64,000 nt of DNA from Guadua angustifolia (Eukaryota; Streptophyta; Magnoliopsida; Poales; Poaceae): contig CM070508.1 in assembly GCA_036346375.1 (NCBI GenBank), positions 41,436,862-41,500,861 of the forward strand, read 5' to 3'. The position numbers and the translations under genes were made by a program. Positions 1 through 11,480 of this stretch are shown here, piece after piece (within the stretch, counting starts at the first letter, position 1; every line of letters begins with the position of its first letter). Below the pieces are notes generated by a model that made no database searches, had not been told where the DNA came from, and worked only from the letters and a program-made list of their open reading frames with translations.

Positions 1-319
1 TCTGGAATTTTCACACCGCTCCTCAAGCCGGTGCTACCGCTTGCCCGGTAGCACCGAGCTACCATGGCCGGTAGCACCGCCCAGTGAAATCCCGAAAAAC
101 ATCCCCTCTGAAATTATCACACCGGCCATTTGGTCCGATGCTACAGCCCACCCAGTAGCACCGGGCTACCACGGCCGGTAGCACCGGAAAAATAGAGAAT
201 GACCCAAATTGCTTCAAATTTCAAATCCAATCAAATCAAACTCAAACCAAAGCATATCAAGCTCAAATTTAGTCAAAATACTCGTCACAAACTTGGGTAG
301 ACCTCCACATAGTCCTTCA
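1..319 (-). repeat. 3' LTR of C1, outer part outside the window
   Basis: Closely matches the right LTR at 10097-10416. It ends on the internal side at ...TTCA, so the LTR starts with TG on the minus strand, directly next to a polypurine tract. It is rich in inverted copies of GGTAGCACCG and its complement (about 28-80 and 135-190). Confidence 0.9.
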
Positions 320-330
320 ATCTCCCCCTT
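320..330 (-). other. Polypurine tract of C1
   Basis: The minus strand reads AAGGGGGAGAT immediately before the LTR start. This is the expected site for plus-strand DNA priming and it fixes both the orientation and the LTR boundary. Confidence 0.85.
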
Positions 331-2150
331 GATGAGTATATTGACAAACAGACGGAAAGGCATAAGTTTTGAGTTTGAAAAATGATGAAGAAAGCAATTT
401 TGGTTGCAAAGCCAAATTTGGTCCAAAGATAGAAAATGGGATCATGATCAAGTTGACAAAGAGGATTTTGGTGCCAAAATTCCAAAAGCAAGATTTGAAT
501 TTTGAAGTTAAATTCAAGAAAGAGCAAGTTTTCCTCAAAAGCTCTAAAATCCAAATGAACATTCACAATTTTATCATTTAGTGATGCCTTTTCTACGTTT
601 TCTTCCCCTTTTGGCAATATAGGCATCAAGATAGCATTTTTTTTAAATATTTTCTCCCCCTTTATATATGTATGCATGAAATGTATCCTAAAAGACCTTT
701 GAAAATTATCCAAGTAACCACGATGACAAGATATGACACTAAGCAAGTTAATGACAAATTAAACTACACTAAGACATGTCCACGTAACAAATTTTGCTAG
801 CTAGCTTAATTTTGAAAAAGTAATTTTTAGCAAGATTTGACATGTGCAACACTTAGCATTAGTTGCAAAACTAGAAGCAAAGCCACTCAAAAGATCAAAT
901 GGAAAATCTAGAGTTCAACCTACTCAACACTTTGGGAAATCTAGAAGTGCATACAAGGTCCTTAGAGCTCATTTTTCCAATTAATGCAAATTTTGACTTT
1001 GATACTTTAAAAGACATAGCGGGGTGCAAATATTTGACATTATTTACATTCTTTACCCACATATATTTTTTTTATTTGCATTTTTCAAGTGCAATAACTC
1101 AAGCCATTGTCGACTATCTCAAGAAAAACACTTAAGAGGATAGTCTTGGTCATACACGATACACTCCAAGTTCATCCCAAGTGCAATAGGATGCAGTCTC
1201 GTGAATGTAAAGTGTTGAGATCAATTTGCAAAAAAAAATCGTTTTTCATTTTAAGCATATATGAGCAAATGAAGGACTCGGGTATGGATCAAGCTAGTTT
1301 CATCCAAATTGTTATAGGGACTCTAGAGAACTCCAAAATCTCACAAATCATGGCTAATACCCCTAGAGAGGAAAATTGGCAAGAAAAAGCAACATGTTTC
1401 ATCAAGATTTCAATTTTTTAAAGCTTATTTTTCAATTGTTAGCAAGCGTAGCAAGATACATGAATTTGGACATATCTAAGTTAGTAATTTTCTTCATGTA
1501 AAGTAGCATGGTGTATAGTATGAAGAATAAGTCATTTGCATAATAGACAAAGCTCATAAAAGAGAAAAATAAAGTCTAAATGCAATACATGAAGCAAATT
1601 CCCAAACTCCCCCTCAACATGTGAATCAATTTTAAGCACAATTTTTATTTCAAATTAAGTTATTAGCAGAATTAAGCTCAAGTAAAACCAAATAAGCTCA
1701 ATTAAAACCAAATAAACTCAATTAAAACCAAAAACATAGAATGAGAAGAGAAAGATCGAGAAACTGCAAACTAGGTGGCTATAGAGTATAGAAAAGATAG
1801 TAGAGAACACAAGACTCAAACTCGCTCTCATCTTCCCTAATGACTAATATAGGGAAGCTGTCTCTAGATTCGAAACTAAGGAGTGCACACAGACCCTGTC
1901 TACCCAAGGGACCCAACACCTGCTAGACTTATGAGACTGTGAGGGAACTCAACCTAGAGGGAATAGAGAACAACTAATCATGCATAATAGCACAAGATGA
2001 GAGGTCCATGCAAAGCATGCCAGAAGTGTAAGTGAAGTGAACTCAAAACTCTAGAAAATAAAACCCATAAGCACCTAGAACAAAATAAGAGAAAAGAGAA
2101 ACTGGAAGGAAATAAAATGTATAATACATAATATACAAACCAGCTCCCTC
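331..2150 (-). other. Non-coding 3' spacer of C1
   Basis: About 1.8 kb of AT-rich sequence between the RNase H stop and the polypurine tract. Several open frames occur on both strands (for example a 153-codon one on the minus strand at 285-746) but none resembles a known protein. Some SIRE elements carry an env-like ORF here; I see no signal peptide or membrane pattern that would support one. Parts are repeated, diverged, in the C4 remnant at 53714-54339. Confidence 0.75.
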
Positions 2151-2502
2151 TCACAACAGGCCGTAAAGGCACACGACACCAAGCTCACTCCTTAGGGCAA
2201 CAAACCTAGAGATATCCAAAGGCTTGGTGAAGATATCGGCTATCTGATGGTCACTCTCTACGAACTGAAGCGCGATATTCCCCTTCTCCACATAGTCTCT
2301 AAGGAAGTGATATCTAACATTAATGTGCTTGGTTCGAGAATGCTGCACTAGGTTTTTGGCAATGCAAATAGCAGAAGTATTGTCATAGAAAAGTGGCACA
2401 CTCTCGGTCTCTAACCCAAAGTCCCACAAGGTCGATCTCATCTAGAGTACCTGGCTACAGCAACTGGCTGCAGCAACATACTCGGCCTCAGCGGTGGACT
2501 GT
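2151..2502 (-). pseudogene. pol: C1 RNase H, C-terminal part
   Basis: This is the last part of the copia polyprotein. It contains the STAEAEYVAAASC motif of copia RNase H (just before a stop near 2441), the DNTSAICIAKN segment, and the KHINVRYHFLRDYVEKG and DIFTKPL motifs, ending in a stop at 2151. The frame is separated from its N-terminal half by the solo LTR S1. Joined in thought across S1, the reading frame continues directly, which confirms that S1 is an insertion. One in-frame stop lies just upstream of the ATG at 2441. Inactive. Confidence 0.9.
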
Positions 2503-3486
2503 TGTCGGTGTTTCGAATACCGGCAAGTAAATTTGTAGTCAAGGGGCCGCTCACCTCCCTCTCCTTGAATGATTAGACTCGGGGAGCCCAAGGTTTATAC
2601 TGGTTCGGGCCGAATGTCCCTACGTCCAGTTTGTGGCGGCGTTATATTAGTTCAAGTGCAGAGGACTGCACGATGTTTACAAGCGAGGGTTTTGGCTGGC
2701 TGAAAGCGCCTCGTGAGCGTGGAGTGGGTCGGGAACTTGGGAGAGTTCGAGACTTTAAAGGTGAAAGTGCGTTCGAGCTATGTGTGCGGCAAAGGCTTCC
2801 TTTCCCCTAAGGGTCCTGCCTCCCTTTATATAGACGGAGGGGGCAGATTACATGGGAAGTTTGGAAAGAAAAAGGTGGAGTGTCCTATGCCTTGGAGTCC
2901 CGGTCGTTGGTCCTGATGTCCGACTGACACCACTTGCCCCATGCTGTGTCGGTAGACACAACGGGCGGCGTGGTTTTCTGCTGTCCCGGGAGTGGGCGCA
3001 CCTACCCTCTGCACGCTTGCCAGGTGCTGACGTCACCATGCGTGGCTCTGGCGTTGCCTCGGGAGAGGGTGCCTGCTGTACGTGACTGGTAGATGGGACA
3101 GGCGTTTGACTAAGGCGGCCCCTTTGCCGCCTTGGGAATGAACCACCTGCCCCCGCACGAACACCCTGAGCTGTCGTGTCTGGGGGGCAAGTGGCCAACT
3201 CGGTGTTGACTGGCGGGGATGGCGTCAGCTTGGTTGAGGCTTGTACGGTGTCCGACCTGGGACGGGAGTCAGAGCTCGGGGGAGTTCCGACCCATAGCGG
3301 GGGTCGAGCCTCCCCTTACTCGGCTTGGTCAGGGGTCACGGGGCGCCCGACCTACGGCATAGGTCGGAATGCCCCCCGGATGAGAATCTTCTGCGGCCCA
3401 GCAGGCTCTTGAGCCAGAGCTAGGCTTGGGACGGCCCAAACGCTCTCTTAGGCCACTAGGGGTACCCCTGGTATGAATATTTGTCA
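2503..3486 (-). mobile_element. S1: solo LTR of a gypsy-type element in C1 RNase H
   Basis: A 984-bp segment starting TGTCGGTG and ending TTTGTCA, flanked by a perfect 5-bp duplication ACTGT at 2498-2502 and 3487-3491. There are no internal genes, so it is a solo LTR left by LTR-LTR recombination. A TATA-like CTATATAAAG on the minus strand (about 2824-2833) and the position of the GGTTTATACTGGTTCGG block near the plus-strand start, as in G2, suggest minus orientation. Apparent ORFs inside it are not protein genes. Confidence 0.92.
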
Positions 3487-3491
3487 ACTGT

Positions 3492-3884
3492 GCAACTTTA
3501 GACTGCTTCCTAGATGACCAAGAAATAAGAGAAGTGCCAATGAATTGGCAAGTGCCAGAAGTGCTCTTCCTATCTATCCTACAACCAGCAAAAGGCTCGA
3601 AGAGATAGACAAGATGAAAAAGAGTACCAAATACCATAATCAATGGTAGCACAAAGGTACCTAAAGATGCGCTTCACCGCCTGGCGGTGAGAGACGTGAG
3701 GAGAAGCTTGAAATCGAGCGCACATACACACAGCAAAGTGTATGTCCAGCCTCGATGCAGTGAGATACAGCAGAGAGCCAATCATGCTCCGGAACTCCTT
3801 CTGATCAACAGGCTCACCATCCCCATCAGGCTCAAGGACAACAATGGTGGTCATAGGAGTCATCACCGGTTTTCCGTCAGACAT
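3492..3884 (-). pseudogene. pol: C1 RT C-terminus and RNase H, N-terminal part
   Basis: Frame at 3579-3884 encodes the connection segment with SMIGSLLYLTASRLDIHFAV and the HRQAVKRIFRYL block typical between copia RT and RNase H. The frame then shifts near 3600-3650 into DRKSTSGTCQFIGTSLISW, the first RNase H motif, and reaches the S1 insertion at 3487-3491. The RNase H continues at 2502. Frameshifted and disrupted, so not functional. Confidence 0.88.
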
Positions 3885-3947
3885 ATCAAACCGCCTTAGG
3901 AGGTCTCGAGTATACTTACCTTGGTGGAGGAAAGTGCCCTCCTGAGT

Positions 3948-4898
3948 CTATTTGATTTGGAAGCCGAGAAAGTAGCTCAACTCGCCCATCATACTCATCT
4001 CAAACTCTGTACTCATCATCTCAGAAAACTGAGAGACAAGAGAATAAGATAAGCCACTGAAAATGATATCGTCCACATAAATCTGGACAAGAAGAAAATG
4101 AGACTCATGGTGTCTGATGAACAGAGTTTTGTCTACTATGCCCATTTTAAAGTCATGGCTGAGAAGATAACACTTGAGCCTCTCATACCATGCTCTGGGG
4201 GCCTGCTTGAGTCCATACAAAACTTTGGAAAGTTTGTATACATGACTCGAAAACATGGAGTTCTCAAATCCTGGAGGTTGGTTCACATACACCTCTTCCT
4301 CAATATAGCCATTGAGGAATGCACTCTTGACATCCATTTGATAAAGATTGAAGCCCTTGGATGCAGAGAATGCAAGCAGGATCCTAATAGCCTCTAGTCT
4401 AGCTACAGGGGCAAAGGTTTTCTCAAAGTCAAGACCCTCAACCTGAGTGAAGCCCTGTGCAACTAGCTTAGCCTTGTTACGAATGACAAACCCATCCTCA
4501 CTCTGCTTGTTTTTGAACACCCACTTGGTCCGAATGATATTATGTCCAGATGGGGGTTCGACAAGCTGCCATACCTTGTTCCTCTCGAACTTCTCAAGTT
4601 CATCATGCATAGCATTAATCCATGATTCATCAAATAATGTATGAGAAACATCCTTCGGCTCAAAAGAGGCAACAAAGGCTGAGTGAAGGCAGAAACTGGA
4701 CAGACCTAATTTTGAGCGAGTGACCCGCTCAAATAGATTACTAATGATTTGATCAGGTGGATGGATTTTCTGGATATGGTGGGGAGGTCCAGCAACAGAA
4801 ATGGCCTCTACCTCTTGAACAGAAGTAGGGACAGAGCCACTAGCTGAAGGAGTCAGAAGGCAAGGGCTGATCTTCCTAAGGTGCAAAAATAGAGACAA
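3948..4898 (-). pseudogene. pol: C1 reverse transcriptase (copia RVT_2)
   Basis: A 316-codon frame. Residues about 1-80 are the linker after integrase. The RT follows with the W-x2-A-M-x-D-E-L start, KTFAPVARLEAIRILLAF, the first catalytic aspartate in LYQMDVKSAFLNG, LYGLKQAPRAWYERL, and the catalytic YVDD at 4068-4079. It ends at a stop after GELSYFLGFQIK. The RT core looks complete for the family, but the protein would normally be part of a much longer polyprotein, which here is broken on both sides. Confidence 0.92.
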
Positions 4899-5904
4899 GA
4901 GGCACCTCAGGTATAGAGGGGACTAGATTAGGTGGAACACCATCATCCTCATCCTCTACAAAGATGGTCTCGGAAGGATAAGAAGAGCCTGAAACATCAG
5001 GTCTAGCGCTTGGGCTAGCCTCATCAAAGGTCGCATCACATGTTTCTATGATCCTATTCGAATCGACACTCCAGACCCTATAGCTACGAGAAGAAGACGA
5101 GTAACCCAGAAAAATACCATCAGAAGATCGAGACTCAAACTTATCTAGGTTACCAGACTTCAAGATAAAACACTTGCAGCCAAAAACGTGAAAATGAGAC
5201 ACACTGGGCATTCGCCCATATCTTAACTCATAAGAAGTGCGATGCCAATGTGCTCTCAAAAACACGTGATTAGAAACATGGCAAGTAGTAGCTATAGCCT
5301 CAACCCAAAACTTCCTAGGAGTACTGTACTCGTCTAGCATCATCCTAGCCATCTCAACCAAAGTCCTATTCTTCCTTTCCACTACGCCATTCTGCTAAGA
5401 GGCATAGAGAGAAGAGAACTGATGCTCTAAACAGACTCCACATAGAAACTCTTAAAGTAGGAATTATTGAACTCCGTGCCATTATCACTACGTATAGCTC
5501 GTAATGCACCTAGGAGCTCAATAGATAACATACTGACCAAATCCTTGAAGTGAGAAAAAAGTCTCATCCTTGAAGGCCATGAAGAATACACAAGAATGCC
5601 TAGAAAAATCATCAACGATGACAAGAAATACCACTTCCCTCCTGCTGACTGCACTCTAACTGGACCAACAGTATCTATGTAAAAGCTATCCTGGTGCATC
5701 AGTCATCACTATGGTGACTGAAGGATGAGGAGCAGTAACTATCTTGCCATGTCGGCAAGGAGAGCAAACTAAATCTTTGACCATCTTGAGTTTCAGCAAA
5801 CCACGAATGAGATCGTGGCTGCTAACTCGAGTCAAATGATCAAAGCCAATGTGACCAAGTCTCCTATGCCAGAAGGAGAGATCACGGGACTCAGAAGCAA
5901 TCAA
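4876..5904 (-). pseudogene. pol: C1 integrase, in three frames
   Basis: Three overlapping frames. 5686-5904 carries the GAG-pre-integrase zinc finger (WHRRLGHIGFDHL ... CSPCRHGK). 5427-5699 carries the integrase core up to IRSDNGTEF, including the second catalytic aspartate. 4876-5382 starts at ERKNRTLVEMARMML with the third catalytic residue region and runs into the FGCKCFILK and GIFLGYSSSSRSYRVW blocks of the copia integrase C-terminus. The region around the first catalytic aspartate looks degraded. Frameshifts lie near 5690 and 5400. Confidence 0.88.
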
Positions 5905-5907
5905 ACA

Positions 5908-6290
5908 CTAAAGAGAGTCTCTAGAAGAAGCAGAAAAATCAGCACGAAAGACTCTCCCAAATCTACAAATCCAACAAACTAACCCTCCTGATGAATTGAG
6001 GATTCTACAGGCATTACTCTTAAAGTTTACCTCGAAAGAGTCATCGATAAGCTGAGAAACAGAAAGCAAGTTATACCGCAGCTTACTTACTAAGGCAATA
6101 TCTGTCAGAATAAAATTTTCATTAATGCAGATGGTACCTTTAGCAATGTCTCTACCTGAAAACGCATCCCCAAAGGTGATCAACTCATCACCGCGGGCTC
6201 AGACTAGGGAAGAGAACCCACGAGAATCTCTGATCATATGACAAGATCAACCGGAGTCGACAATCCAAGCATCTCCCTTCCCCATCCGAC
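5908..6290 (-). pseudogene. pol: C1 protease region
   Basis: The minus strand reads W-I-V-D-S-G around 6251-6261, the aspartic protease active site of copia elements, immediately followed by an in-frame stop where a cysteine is expected. The frame resumes at 5908-6183 with ITFGD and the LVSKLRYNLLSVSQL segment that closes the copia protease domain. The stop after the active site and another near 6200 make it inactive. Confidence 0.8.
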
Positions 6291-6329
6291 GAATTTGATC
6301 AAGCCAAAAGAGAGAGAGATGACTCAGTA

Positions 6330-7343
6330 CTAGGATAAAGTAAAGACTTGGGAACCCAATACAGAACCACACAACGCCTCAGAGTGCCAGCCATAGAAGA
6401 AAACTAGACTCGAGTCTCTCTGACGCTTAATTCTCACAAGATCAGTAGCACCTCTAGTAGATGATCTTGAAGCCAAACCTTGGTTAGCCCGCCGTGGTGC
6501 AAAGGCTGGACCACCCCAGTGAAGCTGCCTAGATCTCCTACCAGAAAACACCTCACGCCGCTGATATCTACCTCGATGAGAAAAATGAGAAATATCACAA
6601 GGATGACGGGTAAACTGACCACGAACAGCTCCAGGAACAAAACACAAAGAAACATGATGAAAACCGAGTCCTGGACGCTGCCCAAAAACAGGCGACTCTC
6701 TAACCTGTCTAGAAGCAGTGCGTGCCTTAGAGGCACTCAGCGTCTAGGGATGACCCTGAATAGCCCTAAGAACAGCAACACACTCACGCCGAGTGATCTT
6801 GGCGTGTTTGATGCAGAAATCTACTAGGTGACCTTTCTTCTTACAGAAGGTGCATATGTACTTTGCCTTACTAGAGGCAGAAGCAACAGGAGAAGCATCC
6901 TTCTCGTCAAAAGTCCAATGGACCATACCGGAAGACCTGAACACAGTGGTACTCACCCTGGGAGCTACCACGATCTCACCACTCTTGGATCTATGCACAA
7001 TGATAGGATGATGAGTCCTAGCGTGCTCCAAGTAGTCAAATCCTAGACCCTGATTGAATCAACTAATCTTGGATTGGTTTAGAATGAGATTGAGTTTCTT
7101 CTTGCCTCTTACAAACTTTTCGAGAGAACTCATGAGATACTCACACTCCCGAAAGAAAGAGGCACAAGAAGAACAGGGAAGAGAGGAAGAACTAGAAAGA
7201 AAAGATCTCTCAACATGTGCATTTTTCTCCCTTAGCACGGCTGCCTCAATCTTGAGAGTCTCGCAAGAAACGCAAGAAGCATTTCTAATTATAAGGTCTT
7301 GATCTTCTAACTTTTTTCTAAGTTCAACATGGATTTTATCCAA
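6330..7343 (-). pseudogene. gag: C1 gag C-terminal coiled coil and second zinc knuckle
   Basis: A run of frames (7059-7343, 6744-7031, 6330-6736). The first is a lysine- and glutamate-rich coiled-coil segment with CVSCETLKIEAAVLREKNAHVE. The second has a CCHC knuckle, C-T-F-C-KKKGH-LVDF-C, typical of the second knuckle of SIRE-type gag. The third is a low-complexity linker leading to the protease. Frameshifts separate all three. Confidence 0.75.
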
Positions 7344-7447
7344 GTCCCCCTCAATTACAGAACATCGTAAGCAACTTTCTTGTGACTTATCTAGTAAATC
7401 CTTAGCAAGTTTAGTACACTTGACATTTAGAGATTCATTATCAAGTT

Positions 7448-8630
7448 TTAGTTACTTACAGCACTCACATGAGTTGACTGGGTTCTTACAGCATGCATTT
7501 CAAGTTCATCATTCCTACAAAAAAGCTTCCTAAGGTGAGTGCTCATGGCATCAATTTCAGTAATCAATTTAGGGCAATTTTCACATGATGGAGTAGAGTG
7601 AGTCTGAAGAAAACTAGCATATAGAGATATGGCATCAACAGATTCATTACTAGCATTCTTCAACTTGAGACTATCAAGTTCAGACAACACACTATCATGC
7701 ATAGCCCTTAGGTTCTCCAACTCCACAAGAAGTGCATCACACAAAGAACAATCATTAGTGACTTGGGAGGGAGAAGATATAAGCGAAGCTAACTCCCGAG
7801 TCAAGGTACCTACTTCCTTCTCAAGCTCCACACACCTAGCTCTAGCTCTAGCATGAAATTTTTCTAATTTGCAGAAATCTTCATTGAGCTGGTCATAGGA
7901 GGGTACCTCGTCCGAGTCGCTGTAGAGCTCGGAGTCGCTGATGCCGTTGGCGTCGGCCATGAAGCACATGCTAGAGAAGTCGTCGCCGCCTTTCTTCTCT
8001 TGCGGATCATCCTCGCCTTCATCGCTCCACGTCTTCGTGTCGGAGAGATTGGTGTCGTCGAGGGCGGCGAGGACGCGGTGGAAGAGCTTCTTGTTCTTTG
8101 AGAAGTTGCGGTACTTCTTCTCGTGTGTCGGCTCGCGAACTGGAGGCTTCTTGTTGCGGTTCTTGTTGATGTAGTCATTTTTTTCTGAACCACTGGAGTC
8201 ATTCTTGCCCTTCTCTAGTTTGGGACAGTTCGCTCGAATGTGGTTTGGGCTACCACACTCGAAGCAAGTGATCATGCCATCTCTCTTCCTCTCTCTCACC
8301 CTTTTGTTTGCATGAGAGAATTTGCGAGCCAAAAGAGCAAGCTCATTTTCTGAAAATTTTTCCAGTTGGTCATCGCTTAGCTCGCAAAGAGCAGAGAGGA
8401 AAAAACCAATAGAAAAATCAGAAGAGGATCCAGTGGGATCAGTGACCAAGGCCATCGACTAAGATTTCGTCTTGTGAGAGACGATATCGATCTCATGAGT
8501 CTTGAGTCGGGAATAGAGCCCGTCAAGAGTTAGAGTTGACAAGTCGATAATGTCCTTAATAGTGGTCACTTTCATTTCCCAAACTCAAAGATCAAGTGCG
8601 GTTAAGAAATCTTGAGCATTATCCGAGTCA
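7448..8630 (-). pseudogene. gag: C1 gag N-terminal region with CCHC knuckle
   Basis: The main frame is 7448-8455 (335 codons). It starts near the end of the gag capsid-like domain (ELSDDQLEKFSENELALLARKF is typical of SIRE/Opie gag), then the CCHC knuckle C-FE-C-GSPNH-IRAN-C, a basic and then acidic linker, and a long coiled coil. Upstream, in the same reading sense, the LSTLTLDGLYSRLKTHEIDI block of the UBN2-type gag domain is visible but separated by stops at 8459-8461 and 8584-8586. The true N-terminus is missing: homology fades near 8630, where a short duplicated GCATTATCC segment occurs. Confidence 0.85.
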
Positions 8631-8699
8631 GAGCATTATCCAAATACTCCAAATAAGCCCATGGAAGAAACACACAAAAGGAGTCGATCGAAACAAGCT

Positions 8700-10416
8700 A
8701 ACGATGCTGTCAGGTCGGCGCGACCACTGGAAGTCCAGTAGCACCGGGGTTCGGTAGCATAGCTCGAGAGAGCGGTAGCACCGAGCTCAAGAACAGCATA
8801 AAAACAGCCTGAAAAACAGCACGATCCAAAAAGGAAAATCAAGGTATATTTTGATCGACTGGGTAGAAACTCACGAAACTTGGTAGATAAGGTCCTTGAG
8901 ATGTCAGGAACTTGTTCCAATCTTCAATCATAAGGATTGACGTCAAAGTTCCGACCTTTTTACCCGGAAAGGAAGAAAGCACCAAGTTTCGAAAAAGAAT
9001 GAAAGAACTTCGATTGAGGCTTGCTCGTGTGGTTTTGAAGATCAAGATGATCTTGAAAGACCTCCCACACATCCCCGCAAGCAAGAGAACACAAAGAAAC
9101 TCAAGGGAACGCAGTCTATAAGATCAAACATTCAAGAACGCAATGAACAACTTCTTACAAGAAAAATGCATTGATGGCCTAGATGATTGGAATATGATTT
9201 CAAAGAAAGAATCAATCATCAACCTCAACAAAAAGATTTGTAAGAAATTAGAAGGAGGGGAGGCAAATCCAAATTGCATAAACGAAAATTGCAAGAAAGT
9301 AGATTTGGAATTTAAATTGCGTAATTTAAATGCGTAATGTAAATACATAAAGGAGATAGAACATGAACATAAATGAAGAATGTTTCATTTCTGGAAGGAG
9401 AGGTTACAAAGCCTCACATTCATGTGGGTAAAGCTCAAAGGAGCATCAAAAACCTCAAAACCTTCCTTGAGGGAAGGCCACCCCTTCCCCTCTATTTATA
9501 CTACTCTTGGGCTACCTACCACCCATGGATGAGTCCCTCAACCCTAGAGCACTCATCAAGGGCTAGGATTAACCCACTCTCACAGCCATGCAAGGGCTCA
9601 CCCAAAACCCACACACACAAAGGGTTTTCTTGCACGGTTCTCAAAGCATACTAACTAGACCCACTATCCTATGAACTAGACCGTGATTCGACGGCTCTCA
9701 TCGATTCGAGTAGCATATAGCTAGCATCTTTTCCTTTCCTTGTCTTCTTGGCTTGCACGGACTCCGTCTCAGATCAGCTTCCAGCGATCCCCGACTATCT
9801 GGACCTCTGACACTCCTCGCCTAGTCCCGGTCATCCTCCGCCTCACCATGACCTAGCACTGTCGTCCTGCAACCATCAAAACAAGGAAAAACATCACATA
9901 GCATTGCCCACAACGATGTGGAATAAATTCATCAAAATCCACTTATTAAAATTCAATTTTACTCGTTCAAGCCGGTGCTACCGGCCAGGTGGACCAGTGC
10001 TACCACTCCTTGGCCGATAGCACCGCTCTGTGTAAAAACCAAAAAACACCCCTCTCTGGAATTTTCACACCGCTCAAAAACCAAAAAACACCCCTCTCTG
10101 GAATTTTCACACCGCTCCTCAGGCCGGTGCTACCGCTTGCCCGGTAGCACAGGGCTACCATGGCCGGTAGCACCGCCCAGTGAAATCCCGAAAAACACCC
10201 TCTCTGTAATTATCACACCGGCCATTTGGTTCGGTGTTACCGCCCACCCGGTAGCACCGGGCTACCACAGCCGGTAGCACCGGAAAAACAGAGAAAGACC
10301 CAAATTGCTTCAAATTTCAAATCCAATTCAAATCAAACTTGAACCAAAGCATATCAAGCTCAAATTTAGTCAAAAAACTCATCACAAACCTAAGTAGACC
10401 TCCAAATGGTCCTTCA
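8700..10416 (-). repeat. 5' LTR of C1 (left boundary approximate)
   Basis: The right end at 10416 (...CCTTCA) is fixed by the match with the left LTR. The left boundary is placed at about 8700 because the GGTAGCACCG-type repeats typical of this LTR begin there; a TGTCAGG near 8708 is a possible end. Open frames inside (for example 9373-9654) show no protein similarity. The region 9000-9480 is also similar to the C4 LTRs at 49100-49540 and 55300-55790, showing that C1 and C4 are related. Confidence 0.75.
10034..10117. repeat. 42-bp tandem duplication in the C1 5' LTR
   Basis: Two adjacent identical 42-bp units (10034-10075 and 10076-10117), each starting AAAAACCAAAAAACACC and ending CACACCGCTC. 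Confidence 0.9.
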
Positions 10417-10745
10417 AATTTTGATCAATAAAGTTGTGTATTGCCGATTGTTGATCAACTACGATTACACTAGGTTTGGTTTTATTCGATCTTATTGCGC
10501 ATCGCCTTTTTCGGAAAAAAATCTACCTTTACCTAATTCTCCAATCAGCTGTAACAAGCTATTTAGATTTATCATTACTTATGATTTAATCGGCTCAAGC
10601 AGCTATTTAAATATTTGCCGATTATCTCATCTAATCAGTTGTGAGCATTATTTCAATCTTTCTTGCCGATTGCAGGATTAAATCGGCTGGCACACCTAGA
10701 GCCTAACTAAACCTGGTGTTTGCGTGTGTTAGAGTTGATCAATCC
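10417..10745. other. Unassigned AT-rich segment
   Basis: About 330 bp between the C1 LTR and the LINE fragment. It contains repeated GCCGATT/AATCGGC words in both orientations, a texture often seen in grass repeats, but no coding similarity and no clear element ends. Confidence 0.5.
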
Positions 10746-11280
10746 ATTGTCATATTTTTCGGCAAGGAGGTCTTAAAAAATACCACCTTGTGAATTGGCA
10801 TGATATATGTAGGCCAAAAGATCAAGGGGGTCTGGGGTTTTTGGATTTGAATGTGATGAATATAAGCTTACTTTGTAAGTGGCTTTGGAAATTGGAAAAT
10901 GAAGAAGGAATGTGGAAAATTATGCTGGGGAAAAAGTACTTGCACAACAAAACTGTCAGATGATTCTGGGGGATGGAGAAAAAACTAGATTTTGGAAGGA
11001 TAGTTGGCTAAATGGATTACCTTTGGCTGATCAGTTCCCAAGACTTTACAACTTGACCTTCACAAAAAAAATGTAGTTGTGGCTTATGTCATTTCTGAAG
11101 GTTTTGGTTGCATTAAGTTTAGGAGACTTTTGTGGGGGGTAAACTCTTTCATTATGGCAAAGGCTTCAGTCTCTGTGTATGGATGTTGCACTCTGAAGAC
11201 AGAGACAAAATTAGATGGAAACTAGGTGCAAAAGGGTCTTTTTCAATTAAGTCTCTGTACCAGTTTCTAAAAATGAATAG
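10746..11280 (+). pseudogene. L1-type LINE ORF2, 5' fragment (post-RT region)
   Basis: Conceptual translation from about 10750 gives FRQGGLKKYHLVNW, PKDQGGLGFLDLNVMNISLL, CKWLWKLENEEGMW and KKYL, the standard segment after the RT domain of plant L1-type LINEs. A frameshift and stop near 10960 are followed by the EKTRFWKDSWLNG-type block in another frame. The fragment is interrupted at 11280 by C2 and continues at 27774. 5'-truncated and inactive. Confidence 0.88.
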
Positions 11281-11480
11281 TGTTTAAGAGTAAACGAAAA
11301 CAGAAACCAAAAATGAATGGAAGAACTGCCGATTGCATTGATCAATATATGTTTTTTATACATGTGAAAGGGTGCTTAGGCATCTGTTATCAAAGGACAC
11401 ACCCTTTGATTACAAGATTAACTGCCTAATCTAGATGAGATCACTTGAAGATTAACTGCCTAAACTATTGGTTCACAACA
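11281..11480 (-). repeat. 3' LTR of C2
   Basis: Starts TGTTTAAGAG and ends GTTCACAACA on the plus strand (TGTTGTGAAC...CTTAAACA on the minus strand). Followed by the polypurine tract complement at 11481-11490 (minus strand AAGGCGGAG). Confidence 0.95.

Larger units (their letters stand above)
1..10416 (-). mobile_element. C1: SIRE/Maximus-like Ty1/copia retrotransposon, left LTR cut by window edge
   Basis: Reading leftwards on the minus strand, the order is LTR, gag with two zinc knuckles, protease, integrase, RT, RNase H, a long non-coding 3' spacer, polypurine tract, LTR. Protease-integrase-RT order defines Ty1/copia. The gag with a CCHC knuckle followed by a long coiled-coil region and a second knuckle, the long LTRs and the 1.8-kb spacer point to the SIRE/Maximus lineage; the lineage call is by family resemblance, not by tree. 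Positions 1-319 match 10097-10416, proving the LTR pair. Many stops and frameshifts make it non-functional. A solo gypsy LTR sits in its RNase H. I found no convincing primer binding site at the right LTR boundary. Confidence 0.9.

Noticed and set aside
285..746. 153-codon minus-strand frame as a possible env-like gene of C1
   Set aside because: No signal peptide, transmembrane pattern or similarity; AT-rich spacer composition explains it.
8570..8660. GAGTCAGAGCATTATCC as the C1 primer binding site
   Set aside because: It does not fit the TGGTATCAGAGC complement in the right orientation and spacing, and appears to be part of a small local duplication.
10417..10745. GCCGATT/AATCGGC repeats as a possible CRISPR-like or regulatory array
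   Set aside because: Spacing is irregular, units are only about seven bases, and the setting is eukaryotic.
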